A DNA stretch of 42,180 nucleotides from Rhodococcus rhodnii NBRC 100604 (GCF_001894925.1 NZ_BCXD01000032.1:1-42180), one strand, 5' to 3'. Counted from the stretch's first letter, positions 25,449 to 33,663 are shown. Translations and numbers: made by a program. Notes: a model not told the origin generated them from the sequence alone.

Positions 25449-27076
25449 CCATCCTCGCCCAGGGTTCCGACGTCGGTAACCCGCTGCTCAACATCGCGAT
25501 CTTCGCGCTGTTCGTCGTCGTGACGATGACCCTCGTCATCCGCGCGAGCAAGACCACGAAGAAGGCCTCCGACTTCTACACCGGTGGCGGTCAGTTCTCG
25601 GGCCCGCAGAACGGGTTCGCGATCGCGGGCGACTACCTGTCGGCCGCCTCGTTCCTCGGTATCGCCGGCGCGATCGCGATCTACGGCTACGACGGCTTCC
25701 TCTACTCCATCGGCTTCCTCGTCGCGTGGCTCGTCGCGCTCATGCTCGTCGCCGAACTGCTGCGCAACACAGGCAGATTCACGATGGCCGACGTGCTGAG
25801 CTTCCGGCTCCGGCAGCGTCCCGTTCGCATGGCAGCCGCGCTGTCGACCCTCGCGGTGTCGCTGTTCTACCTGCTCGCGCAGATGGCCGGTGCCGGCGGA
25901 CTCGTCGCCCTGCTGCTCGACATCCACAGCCAGGCGGGCCAGGCACTCGTCGTCGCGGTCGTCGGTCTCCTCATGATCGCCTACGTGCTCATCGGCGGCA
26001 TGAAGGGCACGACGTACGTCCAGATGGTCAAGGCCGTCCTGCTCATCGCCGGCGCCGGCGTCATGTTCGTGCTCGTGCTGCTCGCGGTGCGCGGCAACTT
26101 CTCGACGCTGCTCGCGCAGGCCCAGATGGCGATCAGCGGCTCCGCGAACCCGTCGGTCGCCTCGACCGACGTTCTCGCACCCGGCGCCAAGTACGGCATC
26201 AGCGGCATGAGCAAGATCGACTTCATCTCGCTCGGTATTGCGCTCGTGCTGGGTACGGCGGGTCTGCCGCACGTGCTCATGCGCTTCTACACCGTCCCCA
26301 CGGCACGCGAAGCCCGTCGCTCGGTGACCTGGGCGATCGGCCTGATCGGCGCGTTCTACCTGTTCACGCTCGTCCTCGGCTACGGCGCCGCCAAGCTGGT
26401 CGGTCCCGACGCGATCCTCGCGGCACCGGGCAAGGAGAACGCCGCCGCGCCGCTGCTCGCGTTCGAACTCGGCGGAACACTGTTCCTCGGCATCATCTCC
26501 GCTGTCGCCTTCGCGACGATCCTCGCGGTCGTGGCAGGGCTCGCGATCACGGCGTCCGCGTCCTTCGCGCACGACATCTACGCGAGCGTCATCAAGCACG
26601 GCAACGCATCCGAAGAGGAACAGGTGCGCGTCTCGCGGATCACGGTCGTCGTCATCGGCATCGTCTCGATCGTGCTCGGCATCCTCGCGATGGGGCAGAA
26701 CATCGCCTTCCTCGTGGCACTCGCGTTCGCGGTGGCCGCGTCGGCGAATCTCCCGACGCTGCTGTACTCGCTGTTCTGGAAGCGCTTCAACACCACGGGC
26801 GCCCTGTTCAGCATCTACGGCGGTCTCATCAGCTGCCTGACGCTCATCGTGTTCTCGCCCGCCGTCTCGGGCAGACCGTCCGCGATGTTCCCGAGCGTCG
26901 ACTTCTCGTGGTTCCCGCTCTCGAACCCGGGCATCGTGTCGATCCCGCTCGCGTTCCTGCTCGGCATCGTCGGAACGTTCGTCGGCGCACGCCGCACCGA
27001 GGATCCGGTCAAGCAGGCCGAGATGGAGGTGCGGTCGCTCACGGGTGTCGGCGTCGAGAAGGCCGTTTCGCACTGA
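25445..27076 (+). CDS. Cation/acetate symporter (ActP family)
   Basis: A 543-residue SSS transporter with about 13 membrane helices. FAIAGDYLSAASFLGIAGAIA, YVLIGGMKGTTYVQMVKAVLL and LGTAGLPHVLMRFYTVPTAREARRSV positions are typical of ActP/MctC carriers of acetate and other monocarboxylates. It starts inside the DUF485 stop (ATGA) and ends before a strong hairpin. The aldehyde dehydrogenase 19 kb upstream produces acetate and has a similar CRP/GlxR-like site, so the two may share control. Confidence 0.93.
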   Translation: MTILAQGSDVGNPLLNIAIFALFVVVTMTLVIRASKTTKKASDFYTGGGQFSGPQNGFAIAGDYLSAASFLGIAGAIAIYGYDGFLYSIGFLVAWLVALMLVAELLRNTGRFTMADVLSFRLRQRPVRMAAALSTLAVSLFYLLAQMAGAGGLVALLLDIHSQAGQALVVAVVGLLMIAYVLIGGMKGTTYVQMVKAVLLIAGAGVMFVLVLLAVRGNFSTLLAQAQMAISGSANPSVASTDVLAPGAKYGISGMSKIDFISLGIALVLGTAGLPHVLMRFYTVPTAREARRSVTWAIGLIGAFYLFTLVLGYGAAKLVGPDAILAAPGKENAAAPLLAFELGGTLFLGIISAVAFATILAVVAGLAITASASFAHDIYASVIKHGNASEEEQVRVSRITVVVIGIVSIVLGILAMGQNIAFLVALAFAVAASANLPTLLYSLFWKRFNTTGALFSIYGGLISCLTLIVFSPAVSGRPSAMFPSVDFSWFPLSNPGIVSIPLAFLLGIVGTFVGARRTEDPVKQAEMEVRSLTGVGVEKAVSH

Positions 27077-27096
27077 CCGTACGTACGCACGATCGG

Positions 27097-27136
27097 CCGA
27101 GGGGCCGGTGCATCACTCGATGCACCGGCCCCTCGG
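27097..27136 (+). terminator. 18-bp perfect hairpin terminator
   Basis: CCGAGGGGCCGGTGCATC (27097-27114), loop ACTC, and its exact complement (27119-27136). It lies 20 bp after the symporter stop and before the next gene's promoter. No U run, as is common for actinobacterial terminators. Confidence 0.8.
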
Positions 27137-27153
27137 TGTGCCGCGACCTGGGT

Positions 27154-27165
27154 TACGCTCGGTTC
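27154..27165 (+). promoter_or_regulatory. Leaderless promoter -10 of the Rv0910-like gene
   Basis: TACGCT (27154-27159), then 6 nt to the GTG at 27166, just after the terminator. Confidence 0.6.
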
Positions 27166-27597
27166 GTGGCCCGACTCACATCGAAGATCGACGTCCCGCT
27201 GCCCCCCGACGAGGTGTGGAAGCACGCATCGGATCTCGACGCGTTCGACTCCTGGCTCTCGGTGCACGAGGCATGGCGCGGTGAACTGCCCGCCGAACTC
27301 TCGGCCGGCACCGAACTGTCGTCCGTCGTGCGCGTCAAGAGTTTCCGCAATCGCGTGACCTGGAAGATCCAGGAGTACACGCCGCCGCGGAACCTGAAAC
27401 TGAAGGGCGACGGCAAGGGTGGCGTGAAGCTGGGCCTCGTCGTCGACGTGAAGGAGAAGGGCGACGGGTCCGAACTCGCGTTCACGATCGAACTCGGCGG
27501 AGCGCCGCTGTTCGGGCCGATCGGGCGTACCGTCGCCAAGGCCCTCGAAGGAGACATCGACGCTTCGCTCGCGCGGTTCGTCGAGATCTACGGCTGA
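27166..27597 (+). CDS. SRPBCC-fold protein, Rv0910 toxin family
   Basis: A 143-residue START/SRPBCC protein. Its opening, KIDVPLPPDEVWKHASDLDAF followed by WLSVHEAWRGELP, and the later LKGDGKGGVKLGLVVDVKEK and ELGGAPLFGPIGRTVAKALEGDI match M. tuberculosis Rv0910 closely by recall. Rv0910 is annotated as the toxin paired with Rv0909. Here no antitoxin-like gene is adjacent; the Rv0909-like gene is 10 kb upstream. Alternatively it is simply a lipid-binding or polyketide-cyclase-like protein. Whether it is toxic cannot be read from sequence. Confidence 0.8.
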   Translation: MARLTSKIDVPLPPDEVWKHASDLDAFDSWLSVHEAWRGELPAELSAGTELSSVVRVKSFRNRVTWKIQEYTPPRNLKLKGDGKGGVKLGLVVDVKEKGDGSELAFTIELGGAPLFGPIGRTVAKALEGDIDASLARFVEIYG

Positions 27598-27598
27598 T

Positions 27599-27645
27599 CC
27601 CACACCGGAGCCGACCCACACCGGGGCCGATCCACACCGACCCGA
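27599..27645. repeat. Three 15-16-bp repeats before ligD
   Basis: CCCACACCGGAGCCGA, CCCACACCGGGGCCGA and TCCACACCGACCCGA follow one another between the SRPBCC stop and the ligD ribosome site (GAGGGGG). The three units differ at a few positions. Confidence 0.8.
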
Positions 27646-27654
27646 GGGGGTCCG

Positions 27655-29979
27655 ATGGCGAAGTCCGAGACCGTTCACCTGGACGGGCAGACGATCTCGC
27701 TGTCGAACCTCGACAAGGTGCTGTACCCCGAGACGGGGACCACCAAAGGGCAGGTGATCGACTACTACACCCGGATCGCCTCTGTGATGCTCCCGCACAT
27801 GGCGGGACGTCCCGTCACGAGGAAGCGCTGGCCGAACGGCGTCGACGCCGAGTCGTTCTTCGAGAAGAACCTCGCGGCTTCGGCGCCGAAGTGGATCGAG
27901 ACCCACACCGTCACCATCTCGCGCCGGTCGGTGCGCTATCCGGTGTTCGACTCCGTCGCGGGCCTCGCCTGGGCGGGGCAGCAGGCAGCGCTCGAACTCC
28001 ATGTCCCGCAGTGGCGTTTCGTCCCCGGATCGGGTGACGACGACGAACGCGGCGCTCCGACGCGGCTCGTGTTCGATCTCGATCCCGGTGACGGCGTGGG
28101 GCTCCGCGAGTGTGCGGAGGTCGCGCGGGCGATCCGCGATCTCGTCGCGGGGCTCGGATGGTCCGCGTTCCCGGTGACGAGCGGCAGCAAGGGAATGCAC
28201 GTCTACGTCCCGCTGGATCGGCAACTCGCGAGCGGAGGAGCGTCCACCGTCGCGAAGGAGGTGGCGACAGGGCTCGCCACGACGATGCCCGAACTCGTCA
28301 CGGCCACGATGGCGAAGGCCGCGCGGCCCGGCAAGGTCTTCGTCGACTGGAGCCAGAACAACCCGGCGAAGACGACCATCGCGCCGTACTCGCTGCGCGG
28401 CCGCGCGGCTCCGTGGGTCGCGGCCCCGCGGACGTGGGACGAACTCGACGATCCGGAACTGTCGCAGGTGCGTTTCGACGAGGTGCTCACGCGCGTGGAC
28501 TCCGGCGGCGACCTGCTGGCCGAACTCGACCCCGCGCTCGGCGACGATCCGCTCACTGCCTATCGCTCGATGCGGGATGCGTCGAAAACGCCGGAGCCCG
28601 TGCCGATCTCGCGTCCCGCGGTGGGCCGCGACGACACCTTCGTGATCCAGGAGCACCACGCTCGCCGGTTGCACTGGGACTTCCGGCTCGAACGCGACGG
28701 CGTGCTCGTGTCGTGGGCGCTGCCGAAGGGCATCCCCGACGATCCCGCGACGAACCATCTCGCCGTGCACACCGAGGACCACCCGCTCGAGTACGCGACG
28801 TTCGCGGGCACGATCCCGAAGGGCGAGTACGGCGGTGGCGCCGTCTCGATCTGGGATTCGGGGACGTACGAGACCGAGAAGTGGCGTGACGACGAGGTGA
28901 TCGTCCGGCTCCACGGCGACCGCGCGCAGGGCCGGTTCGCACTCATCCGCACCAAGGGCGGTGGAACCGAGCGCGAGCAGTGGCTCATCCACCGGATGAA
29001 GGACCAGGACGACGACGCGGCGGCGAAACCCGCCGGGAAGCGGGCGCCGTTCCCGACCGGACTGAAGCCGATGCTCGCGTCGCCGGGGACGCTGAGCGAC
29101 GTCGACGACACCCGCTGGCAGTTCGAGGGCAAATGGGACGGCGTGCGGATCATCGCCGAGTTCCGCGGCGGAGAGCTGGTGTTGCGCAGCAGGATCGGGC
29201 GCGACAAGACGAGCGACTACGACGCACTCGGCGATCTCGCGGACCGGCTCGAGGGCCACGACGTCGTGCTCGACGGCGAGGTCGTGGCGTTCGACGCCCA
29301 GGGGGTGTCGAGCTTCCAGCTGCTCCAGAACGGGGGCGCGCCCACCTATCTCGTGTTCGACGTGCTGTACCTCGACGGCGTCTCGCTGCTCACCAAGCCG
29401 CTCTCGGATCGCCGGCGCGTCCTCGACGCTCTGGCCACCAAGACGGGAATCGAGGTGCCGCCACTGCTCGGCGGCGGCGCCGACGCCGCGCGCGAGCACA
29501 GTCTCGCGCAGGGGTGGGAGGGAATCGTCGCCAAGCGGACGGATTCGGTGTATCGGCCCGGCAAGCGCGGCCGGACGTGGCTCAAGATCAAGAACTGGCA
29601 CACGCAGGAGGTCGTCGTCGGCGGCTACACGCGAGGCCAGGGTGCGCGGTCGTCGACGATCGGGGCGCTGCTCATGGGGATCCACCGGCCGGGCGGAGAG
29701 GAGGGCGGGAAGCTCGACTACATCGGCAAGGTCGGCACCGGGTTCACCGAGCGCGATCTCGACGAACTGCACGGACTGCTCGCGCCGTTGGAACGCAAGA
29801 CCAGCCCGTTCGCGGGCGACGTGCCCCGCGCCGACGCGAAGGACCCTGTGTGGGTGACGCCGAAGATCGTCGGTGAGGTGCGGTACTTCGAGTGGACCTC
29901 GGCCGACCGGCTCCGGCATCCGAGCTGGCGCGGCATTCGCGACGACAAGAACGCGTACGACGTCGTCCGGGAGAGGTGA
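27655..29979 (+). CDS. ligD: Multifunctional NHEJ DNA ligase LigD (Pol-PE-Lig)
   Basis: A 774-residue protein with the three LigD domains in mycobacterial order. The polymerase/primase domain (about 1-300) has RLVFDLDPGDG for metal binding and SGSKGMHVYVPL. The 3'-phosphoesterase domain (about 325-470) has EHHARRLHWDFRLERDG and GTIPKGEYGGG. The ATP-dependent ligase domain (about 480-774) has EGKWDGVR with the adenylated K493, then LDGEVVAFD, GWEGIVAKR and WLKIKNW. It repairs double-strand breaks by non-homologous end joining with Ku. No Ku gene lies in the window, although in M. tuberculosis it is adjacent. GAGGGGG precedes the ATG. Confidence 0.95.
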   Translation: MAKSETVHLDGQTISLSNLDKVLYPETGTTKGQVIDYYTRIASVMLPHMAGRPVTRKRWPNGVDAESFFEKNLAASAPKWIETHTVTISRRSVRYPVFDSVAGLAWAGQQAALELHVPQWRFVPGSGDDDERGAPTRLVFDLDPGDGVGLRECAEVARAIRDLVAGLGWSAFPVTSGSKGMHVYVPLDRQLASGGASTVAKEVATGLATTMPELVTATMAKAARPGKVFVDWSQNNPAKTTIAPYSLRGRAAPWVAAPRTWDELDDPELSQVRFDEVLTRVDSGGDLLAELDPALGDDPLTAYRSMRDASKTPEPVPISRPAVGRDDTFVIQEHHARRLHWDFRLERDGVLVSWALPKGIPDDPATNHLAVHTEDHPLEYATFAGTIPKGEYGGGAVSIWDSGTYETEKWRDDEVIVRLHGDRAQGRFALIRTKGGGTEREQWLIHRMKDQDDDAAAKPAGKRAPFPTGLKPMLASPGTLSDVDDTRWQFEGKWDGVRIIAEFRGGELVLRSRIGRDKTSDYDALGDLADRLEGHDVVLDGEVVAFDAQGVSSFQLLQNGGAPTYLVFDVLYLDGVSLLTKPLSDRRRVLDALATKTGIEVPPLLGGGADAAREHSLAQGWEGIVAKRTDSVYRPGKRGRTWLKIKNWHTQEVVVGGYTRGQGARSSTIGALLMGIHRPGGEEGGKLDYIGKVGTGFTERDLDELHGLLAPLERKTSPFAGDVPRADAKDPVWVTPKIVGEVRYFEWTSADRLRHPSWRGIRDDKNAYDVVRER

Positions 29980-30020
29980 CGGGTCTGGGCATTCGCGCCT
30001 CGACGGCCCCACCCGGTCTC

Positions 30021-30032
30021 TAACCTTGCTGT
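30021..30032 (+). promoter_or_regulatory. Leaderless promoter -10, first PNPOx-like gene
   Basis: TAACCT (30021-30026), then 6 nt to the ATG at 30033. Confidence 0.6.
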
Positions 30033-30452
30033 ATGGCTCTCACACAGGACGAGCGCATCGCATTCCTGGCGCAGCCGCACATCGCCGCGCTCGCCGTCAC
30101 GGACACGCGCGGCCGGGCGCCGCTGACGGTCCCCATCTGGTACGGCTACGAGCCCGGCGGAATGCCGTGGATTCTCACCGGCGCGGGATCGGTCAAGGCG
30201 CGGATGATCGCCGCTGCGGCGCGCTTCACGCTCATGGTCGAGCAGGTCGAGCCCACGTATCGCTATGTGTCGGTCGAGGGGCCGGTCGCGATGCTCGAAC
30301 CGGGGACCGAGGAGATGTCGCGGGTGCTCGCGGACCGGTATCTGTCGGCCGACAAGGCCGCGGCGTTCGTGGCCGCGGCGCCCCACGAGGACGAGGTGGC
30401 GATCCGGATGAATCCCGAACACTGGCTCTCCGCCGATCTGGGTGCGCTGTGA
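30033..30452 (+). CDS. PNPOx-like split-barrel flavin protein, copy 1
   Basis: A 139-residue split beta-barrel protein of the pyridoxamine 5'-phosphate oxidase-like superfamily. FLAQPHIAALAV, PLTVPIWYGYEPGGMPWILTGAGSVKARMI and YRYVSVEGPV are the barrel strands that bind FMN, F420 or haem in this group. The cofactor cannot be decided. A close paralogue follows 47 bp downstream, with its own promoter. Confidence 0.82.
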   Translation: MALTQDERIAFLAQPHIAALAVTDTRGRAPLTVPIWYGYEPGGMPWILTGAGSVKARMIAAAARFTLMVEQVEPTYRYVSVEGPVAMLEPGTEEMSRVLADRYLSADKAAAFVAAAPHEDEVAIRMNPEHWLSADLGAL

Positions 30453-30487
30453 GTCGAGAAAGCCTGTCGGTTGTCGGTGGCGCGCAG

Positions 30488-30499
30488 TAGCGTGCCGAC
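30488..30499 (+). promoter_or_regulatory. Leaderless promoter -10, second PNPOx-like gene
   Basis: TAGCGT (30488-30493), then 6 nt to the ATG at 30500. Confidence 0.6.
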
Positions 30500-30925
30500 A
30501 TGGCACTGAGCAGCGACGAACGTCAGCAGTTTCTCGCCGAGCCGCGTATCGCGACCATCGCCGTCGCGCGGGACTCGACGTCGCCTCCCCTCGCGGTTCC
30601 CATCTGGTACCAGTACACGCCGGGCGGGCGTCCCTGGATCCTCACCGGGGCGGGCTCGGTCAAGGATCGCGCGATCGCGCGCGCCGGATCGTTCACGCTC
30701 GCCGTCGAGACGCTCGAACCGTCGGTGCGGTACGTGTCCGTCGAGGGACGTGCGGTGCGCCGCGCTCCGGGAACGACCGAGATGCTGCGCGAGATGGCCG
30801 CGCGGTATCTGCCCGCGGAGATCCTGGACGGGTACGTCGAGATGTCGCTCGCCGAGCACGGCGATCAGGTCCGCATCGAGCTCGAACCGACCCGGTGGTA
30901 CTCGGCCGACCTCGGGGCATTCTGA
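30500..30925 (+). CDS. PNPOx-like split-barrel flavin protein, copy 2
   Basis: A 141-residue tandem paralogue of the preceding gene: shared MALxxDER opening, PLAVPIWYQYTPGGRPWILTGAGSVKDR core, RYVSVEG and the ending WYSADLGAF against WLSADLGAL. The middle and C-terminal parts have diverged clearly, so the duplication is old. The role is presumably a flavin- or F420-dependent reduction with a different substrate from copy 1; this is inference. Confidence 0.82.
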   Translation: MALSSDERQQFLAEPRIATIAVARDSTSPPLAVPIWYQYTPGGRPWILTGAGSVKDRAIARAGSFTLAVETLEPSVRYVSVEGRAVRRAPGTTEMLREMAARYLPAEILDGYVEMSLAEHGDQVRIELEPTRWYSADLGAF

Positions 30926-30970
30926 TCGGCGGCACTCGCCTCGACGCGGCACGGTGCGACTGCGTGATTG

Positions 30971-31011
30971 GTCCGGTTCGGCACTAGTGTGTCGATCGAC
31001 CCGAACCGGAC
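30971..31011. promoter_or_regulatory. 11-bp inverted repeat flanking a -10 element
   Basis: GTCCGGTTCGG (30971-30981) and CCGAACCGGAC (31001-31011) are exact complements separated by 19 nt that include TAGTGT (30985-30990). Because the likely transcript start falls between the arms, an operator is more likely than an RNA hairpin. Confidence 0.5.
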
Positions 31012-31028
31012 GACGCGAAGGTGGCCGT

Positions 31029-32336
31029 ATGTTCTCGCTTCCCCGTCGACGTCGCCGCACGTCCGGAGAGCGCGAACTGATCTACCTCGTCGCGCCGAGC
31101 GGTGTACCGAACTACGGCGACGAGTTCGTCCTGCGTGGCTGGCTGCGGTATCTCGCGGAGCATCGTCCCGACGCGGACGTCGTCGTGGACTGTCACACGC
31201 CGGGCCAGGCCGCCGTTCTGCACTCCGGCTTCCATCCTCGCGTCCTGTTCGTCGACACGCTCTGGCGGATCTGCGACACGACGCGCGAGATGGACCTCGC
31301 GGAGAGTGTCGAGTTCGTGGAGCGGGTCGTCGACAATCCGGGTGTGCTGTGCCGCATGGTCACCGGAATCGAACTGCTCATCCGCGCGGGCACGGTGCAC
31401 TTCGTCGGCGGGGGATACGTCAATTCGTTGTGGCCGCACCACATCTCGCTGTTCGTGACGGCGTGTGCGGCGATGCGCAAGGGCGGTGGCAGGCTCGTCG
31501 CGTCGGGGCAGGGACTGTTCCCGGTCGCGCCGGGTGCGTTGCCGCTGCTGCACGAGGTCGTCGAGCAGTTCGACGTCTTCGACGTGCGCGACGACCCGTC
31601 GGCGCTCGCTGCGGGCGGCACCTCGCGGGTGCGCGCGACCGGCGACGACGCGTGGCTGGCGATCGCGGACGACGACACCTACGACGAGGATGCGGCGGCG
31701 CTCGAGCGCGAGTTCGTACTCTGTGTCCAGAGCGATCTCATGGACGACTTCGGTGGCGGTGCAGGGGGCGTGGACGGGCTCGTCGACACCGTCACCGAGG
31801 TACTGAAGCGCTGGGACGTCGACGGCAGCGAGATCGCGGTCGTCGAGGGAATGCCGGGGACGGATCGGGTCGTGTACGACCGGATCGAACACGCCATCCC
31901 GGAGGCGCATTTCGTGCCGTTCACGGAGGTCTGGCGGCGGGGTCTGCCCGCGCGACCGGGCCAGGTGTGGGCGAGCACCCGCTTCCATCCGCACCTGGTC
32001 GCGGCCGCGATCGGCGCGAGCGGGACGGCGTTGGGCGGCAGGCGCGACTACTACGCGACGAAGCACCGGTCGCTCGTGGATTCGGGCTCGAACTGGGTCG
32101 TCGCGGAGCCGGAGTCGATCCCCGACGATCCTGTGCGCGGTGGCGGGTTCTCGGTGGAGACGGTGCATCGACTGCACCACGGCAAGATTCGGCTGGCGCA
32201 CGAGATCTACCCGCAGCACTCGCACCCGGTCAAGCGGATCGGCAACCGCGCGACGCGGACCCTGAGGGGTGCGGCGGCGGCGATGCGGCGCCCCGAGCGT
32301 GAGGCATCGCTCGCGCACGCTCCGTCGCCGAACTGA
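31029..32336 (+). CDS. Polysaccharide pyruvyl transferase family protein
   Basis: A 435-residue member of the PF04230-type family. NYGDEFVLRGWLRYL near the N-terminus, HFVGGGYVNSLWPHH in the middle and ASTRFHPHLVAAAIGASGTALGG near the end are the recognisable blocks. Family members add ketal pyruvate to cell-surface sugars, using phosphoenolpyruvate. GAAGG sits 8 nt before the ATG. It stands alone rather than in a polysaccharide cluster, with a possible operator upstream. Possible role: modification of a cell-wall glycan. Confidence 0.82.
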   Translation: MFSLPRRRRRTSGERELIYLVAPSGVPNYGDEFVLRGWLRYLAEHRPDADVVVDCHTPGQAAVLHSGFHPRVLFVDTLWRICDTTREMDLAESVEFVERVVDNPGVLCRMVTGIELLIRAGTVHFVGGGYVNSLWPHHISLFVTACAAMRKGGGRLVASGQGLFPVAPGALPLLHEVVEQFDVFDVRDDPSALAAGGTSRVRATGDDAWLAIADDDTYDEDAAALEREFVLCVQSDLMDDFGGGAGGVDGLVDTVTEVLKRWDVDGSEIAVVEGMPGTDRVVYDRIEHAIPEAHFVPFTEVWRRGLPARPGQVWASTRFHPHLVAAAIGASGTALGGRRDYYATKHRSLVDSGSNWVVAEPESIPDDPVRGGGFSVETVHRLHHGKIRLAHEIYPQHSHPVKRIGNRATRTLRGAAAAMRRPEREASLAHAPSPN

Positions 32337-32351
32337 GTGCGTCGGTCGTTG

Positions 32352-32424
32352 TGCCCCCGGCAGGATTCGAACCTGCGACACCGGCTTTAGGAGAGCCGTG
32401 CTCTATCCCCTGAGCTACGGGGGC
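32352..32424 (-). tRNA. tRNA-Arg, anticodon CCU
   Basis: A full 73-nt cloverleaf on the minus strand: acceptor GCCCCCG/CGGGGGC with discriminator A, D arm GCTCAGGGGATAGAGC, anticodon arm CGGCT-CTCCTAA-AGCCG with CCT at positions 34-36 (reads AGG), and T arm GCAGG-TTCGAAT-CCTGC. CCA is not encoded. Confidence 0.95.
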
Positions 32425-32570
32425 GGGCCACGCTTCGTGGGCTGTCGAAGGCCAGGAACGGGTCGACGGCTCATGCGCGCCACGTGAGTCTAGCGGCTGC
32501 GGTGTTCGCCCCGCACACGCGAGGTGGGGTCGTTGCGATTCGCTGTTCGCTCCCGGGTCACCCAGAGGTC

Positions 32571-32584
32571 ACCAACTGGTTGGT
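32571..32584. promoter_or_regulatory. Inverted repeat upstream of AKR-TetR operon
   Basis: ACCAAC-TG-GTTGGT, about 90 bp before the AKR start in a locally AT-richer stretch (CATATTGCATATG at 32610-32622 may hold the -10). A candidate site for the TetR protein encoded downstream. The rest of 32425-32674 shows no gene I can support. Confidence 0.4.
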
Positions 32585-32674
32585 TGCCCTCGGGACGGCG
32601 GACGTACACCATATTGCATATGCCCACGTCAGCAGGCGTGTGGACTCGGGGAAGCGGCTCGACGAGGGGGAGTT

Positions 32675-33661
32675 GTGGAAGCTCGAAGGATTGGAAGCTC
32701 CGGCCTGACGACGTCCAGCATCGGGCTGGGGTGCATGGGCATGTCGGCGTTCTACGGCCCAGCCGACCACGAACAGAACAAGCAGGTCCTGGCACATGCT
32801 GCGGACAACGGCATCACGCTCTTCGACACGGCGGACATGTACGGCGACGGCGCGAACGAACTCCTCGTGGGGGAGTTCCTCCGCGGTCGTTCCGAGGACT
32901 CGATCGTCGCGACGAAGGTTGGGTTTCGCACCGACCCGGAGCGAGGGAAGATCGTCGACAACGACCCCACGTACATTCGGCAGGCGTGCGAAGCGTCGCT
33001 CCGTCGCCTCGGAGTCGACACGATCGACCTGTACTACCTGCACCGACGCAACCCGGACGTCCCGATCGAGGACTCGGTCGGCACGATGCGGGATCTGCTG
33101 CAGGAAGGCAAGATTCGGAACATCGGCCTGTCGGAGGTCAATGCTGCCACACTCGACGCGGCGTGTGCCGTGACGCCGATCGCGGCACTGCAGATCGAAT
33201 ACTCGCTGACGGAACGGTCCGCCGAACGCGAACTCATCCCGGCTGCACGTGCACACGACGTCGCGGTGGTGGCGTATTCGCCACTGGGACGGGGTCTGCT
33301 GACCGGCAGGTTCGCCGACGAGAGCCATTTCGCCTCCGACGACTTCCGCCCGAAGGTGCACCCGCGCCTGCACGGCGACAACCTCGCGGCGAACATGGCG
33401 ATCGTCGAACGGTTCGGCGCGATCGCGGCCGAGCTCGGCCTGCCGAAGTCGTCGGTGGCGCTGGCGTGGTTGCTGTCGCGAGGTGACGACATCGTCCCCA
33501 TCCCAGGTACGCGATCCATCGCATACCTGCAGCAGAACATCGACGCTGCATCGGTGCATCTCTCACCCGATGTGCTCGCCGACATCGAGGACGTGTTCCA
33601 TCACGACGCGATCGTGGGTTCCCGCTACGACGAGGCCGGCCTCGCGTTCCTGGATCATTGA
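32675..33661 (+). CDS. Aldo/keto reductase (YajO/IolS-like)
   Basis: A 328-residue aldo/keto reductase of the AKR11/13-like type. SIGLGCMGMSAFYG, TLFDTADMYGDGANE (Asp, Tyr), VATKVGF (Lys) and LYYLHRRNPDVPIE (His) give the catalytic tetrad, and IPGTRSIAYLQQN binds NADPH. GAGGGGG precedes the GTG start. It is directly followed by a TetR gene (2-bp gap), so the regulator is probably autogenous and controls this enzyme through the inverted repeat upstream. A substrate is not predictable. Confidence 0.9.
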   Translation: MEARRIGSSGLTTSSIGLGCMGMSAFYGPADHEQNKQVLAHAADNGITLFDTADMYGDGANELLVGEFLRGRSEDSIVATKVGFRTDPERGKIVDNDPTYIRQACEASLRRLGVDTIDLYYLHRRNPDVPIEDSVGTMRDLLQEGKIRNIGLSEVNAATLDAACAVTPIAALQIEYSLTERSAERELIPAARAHDVAVVAYSPLGRGLLTGRFADESHFASDDFRPKVHPRLHGDNLAANMAIVERFGAIAAELGLPKSSVALAWLLSRGDDIVPIPGTRSIAYLQQNIDAASVHLSPDVLADIEDVFHHDAIVGSRYDEAGLAFLDH

Positions 33662-33663
33662 GG

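Noticed and set aside
26815-30012. Open frame of about 1065 codons on the minus strand
   Set aside because: Antisense of the symporter end, SRPBCC gene and ligD; no domain and biased composition. The plus-strand genes are clear.
32484-32708. 74-codon plus-strand frame before the AKR gene
   Set aside because: No family, no ribosome site, and it covers the promoter and operator region and the AKR start.
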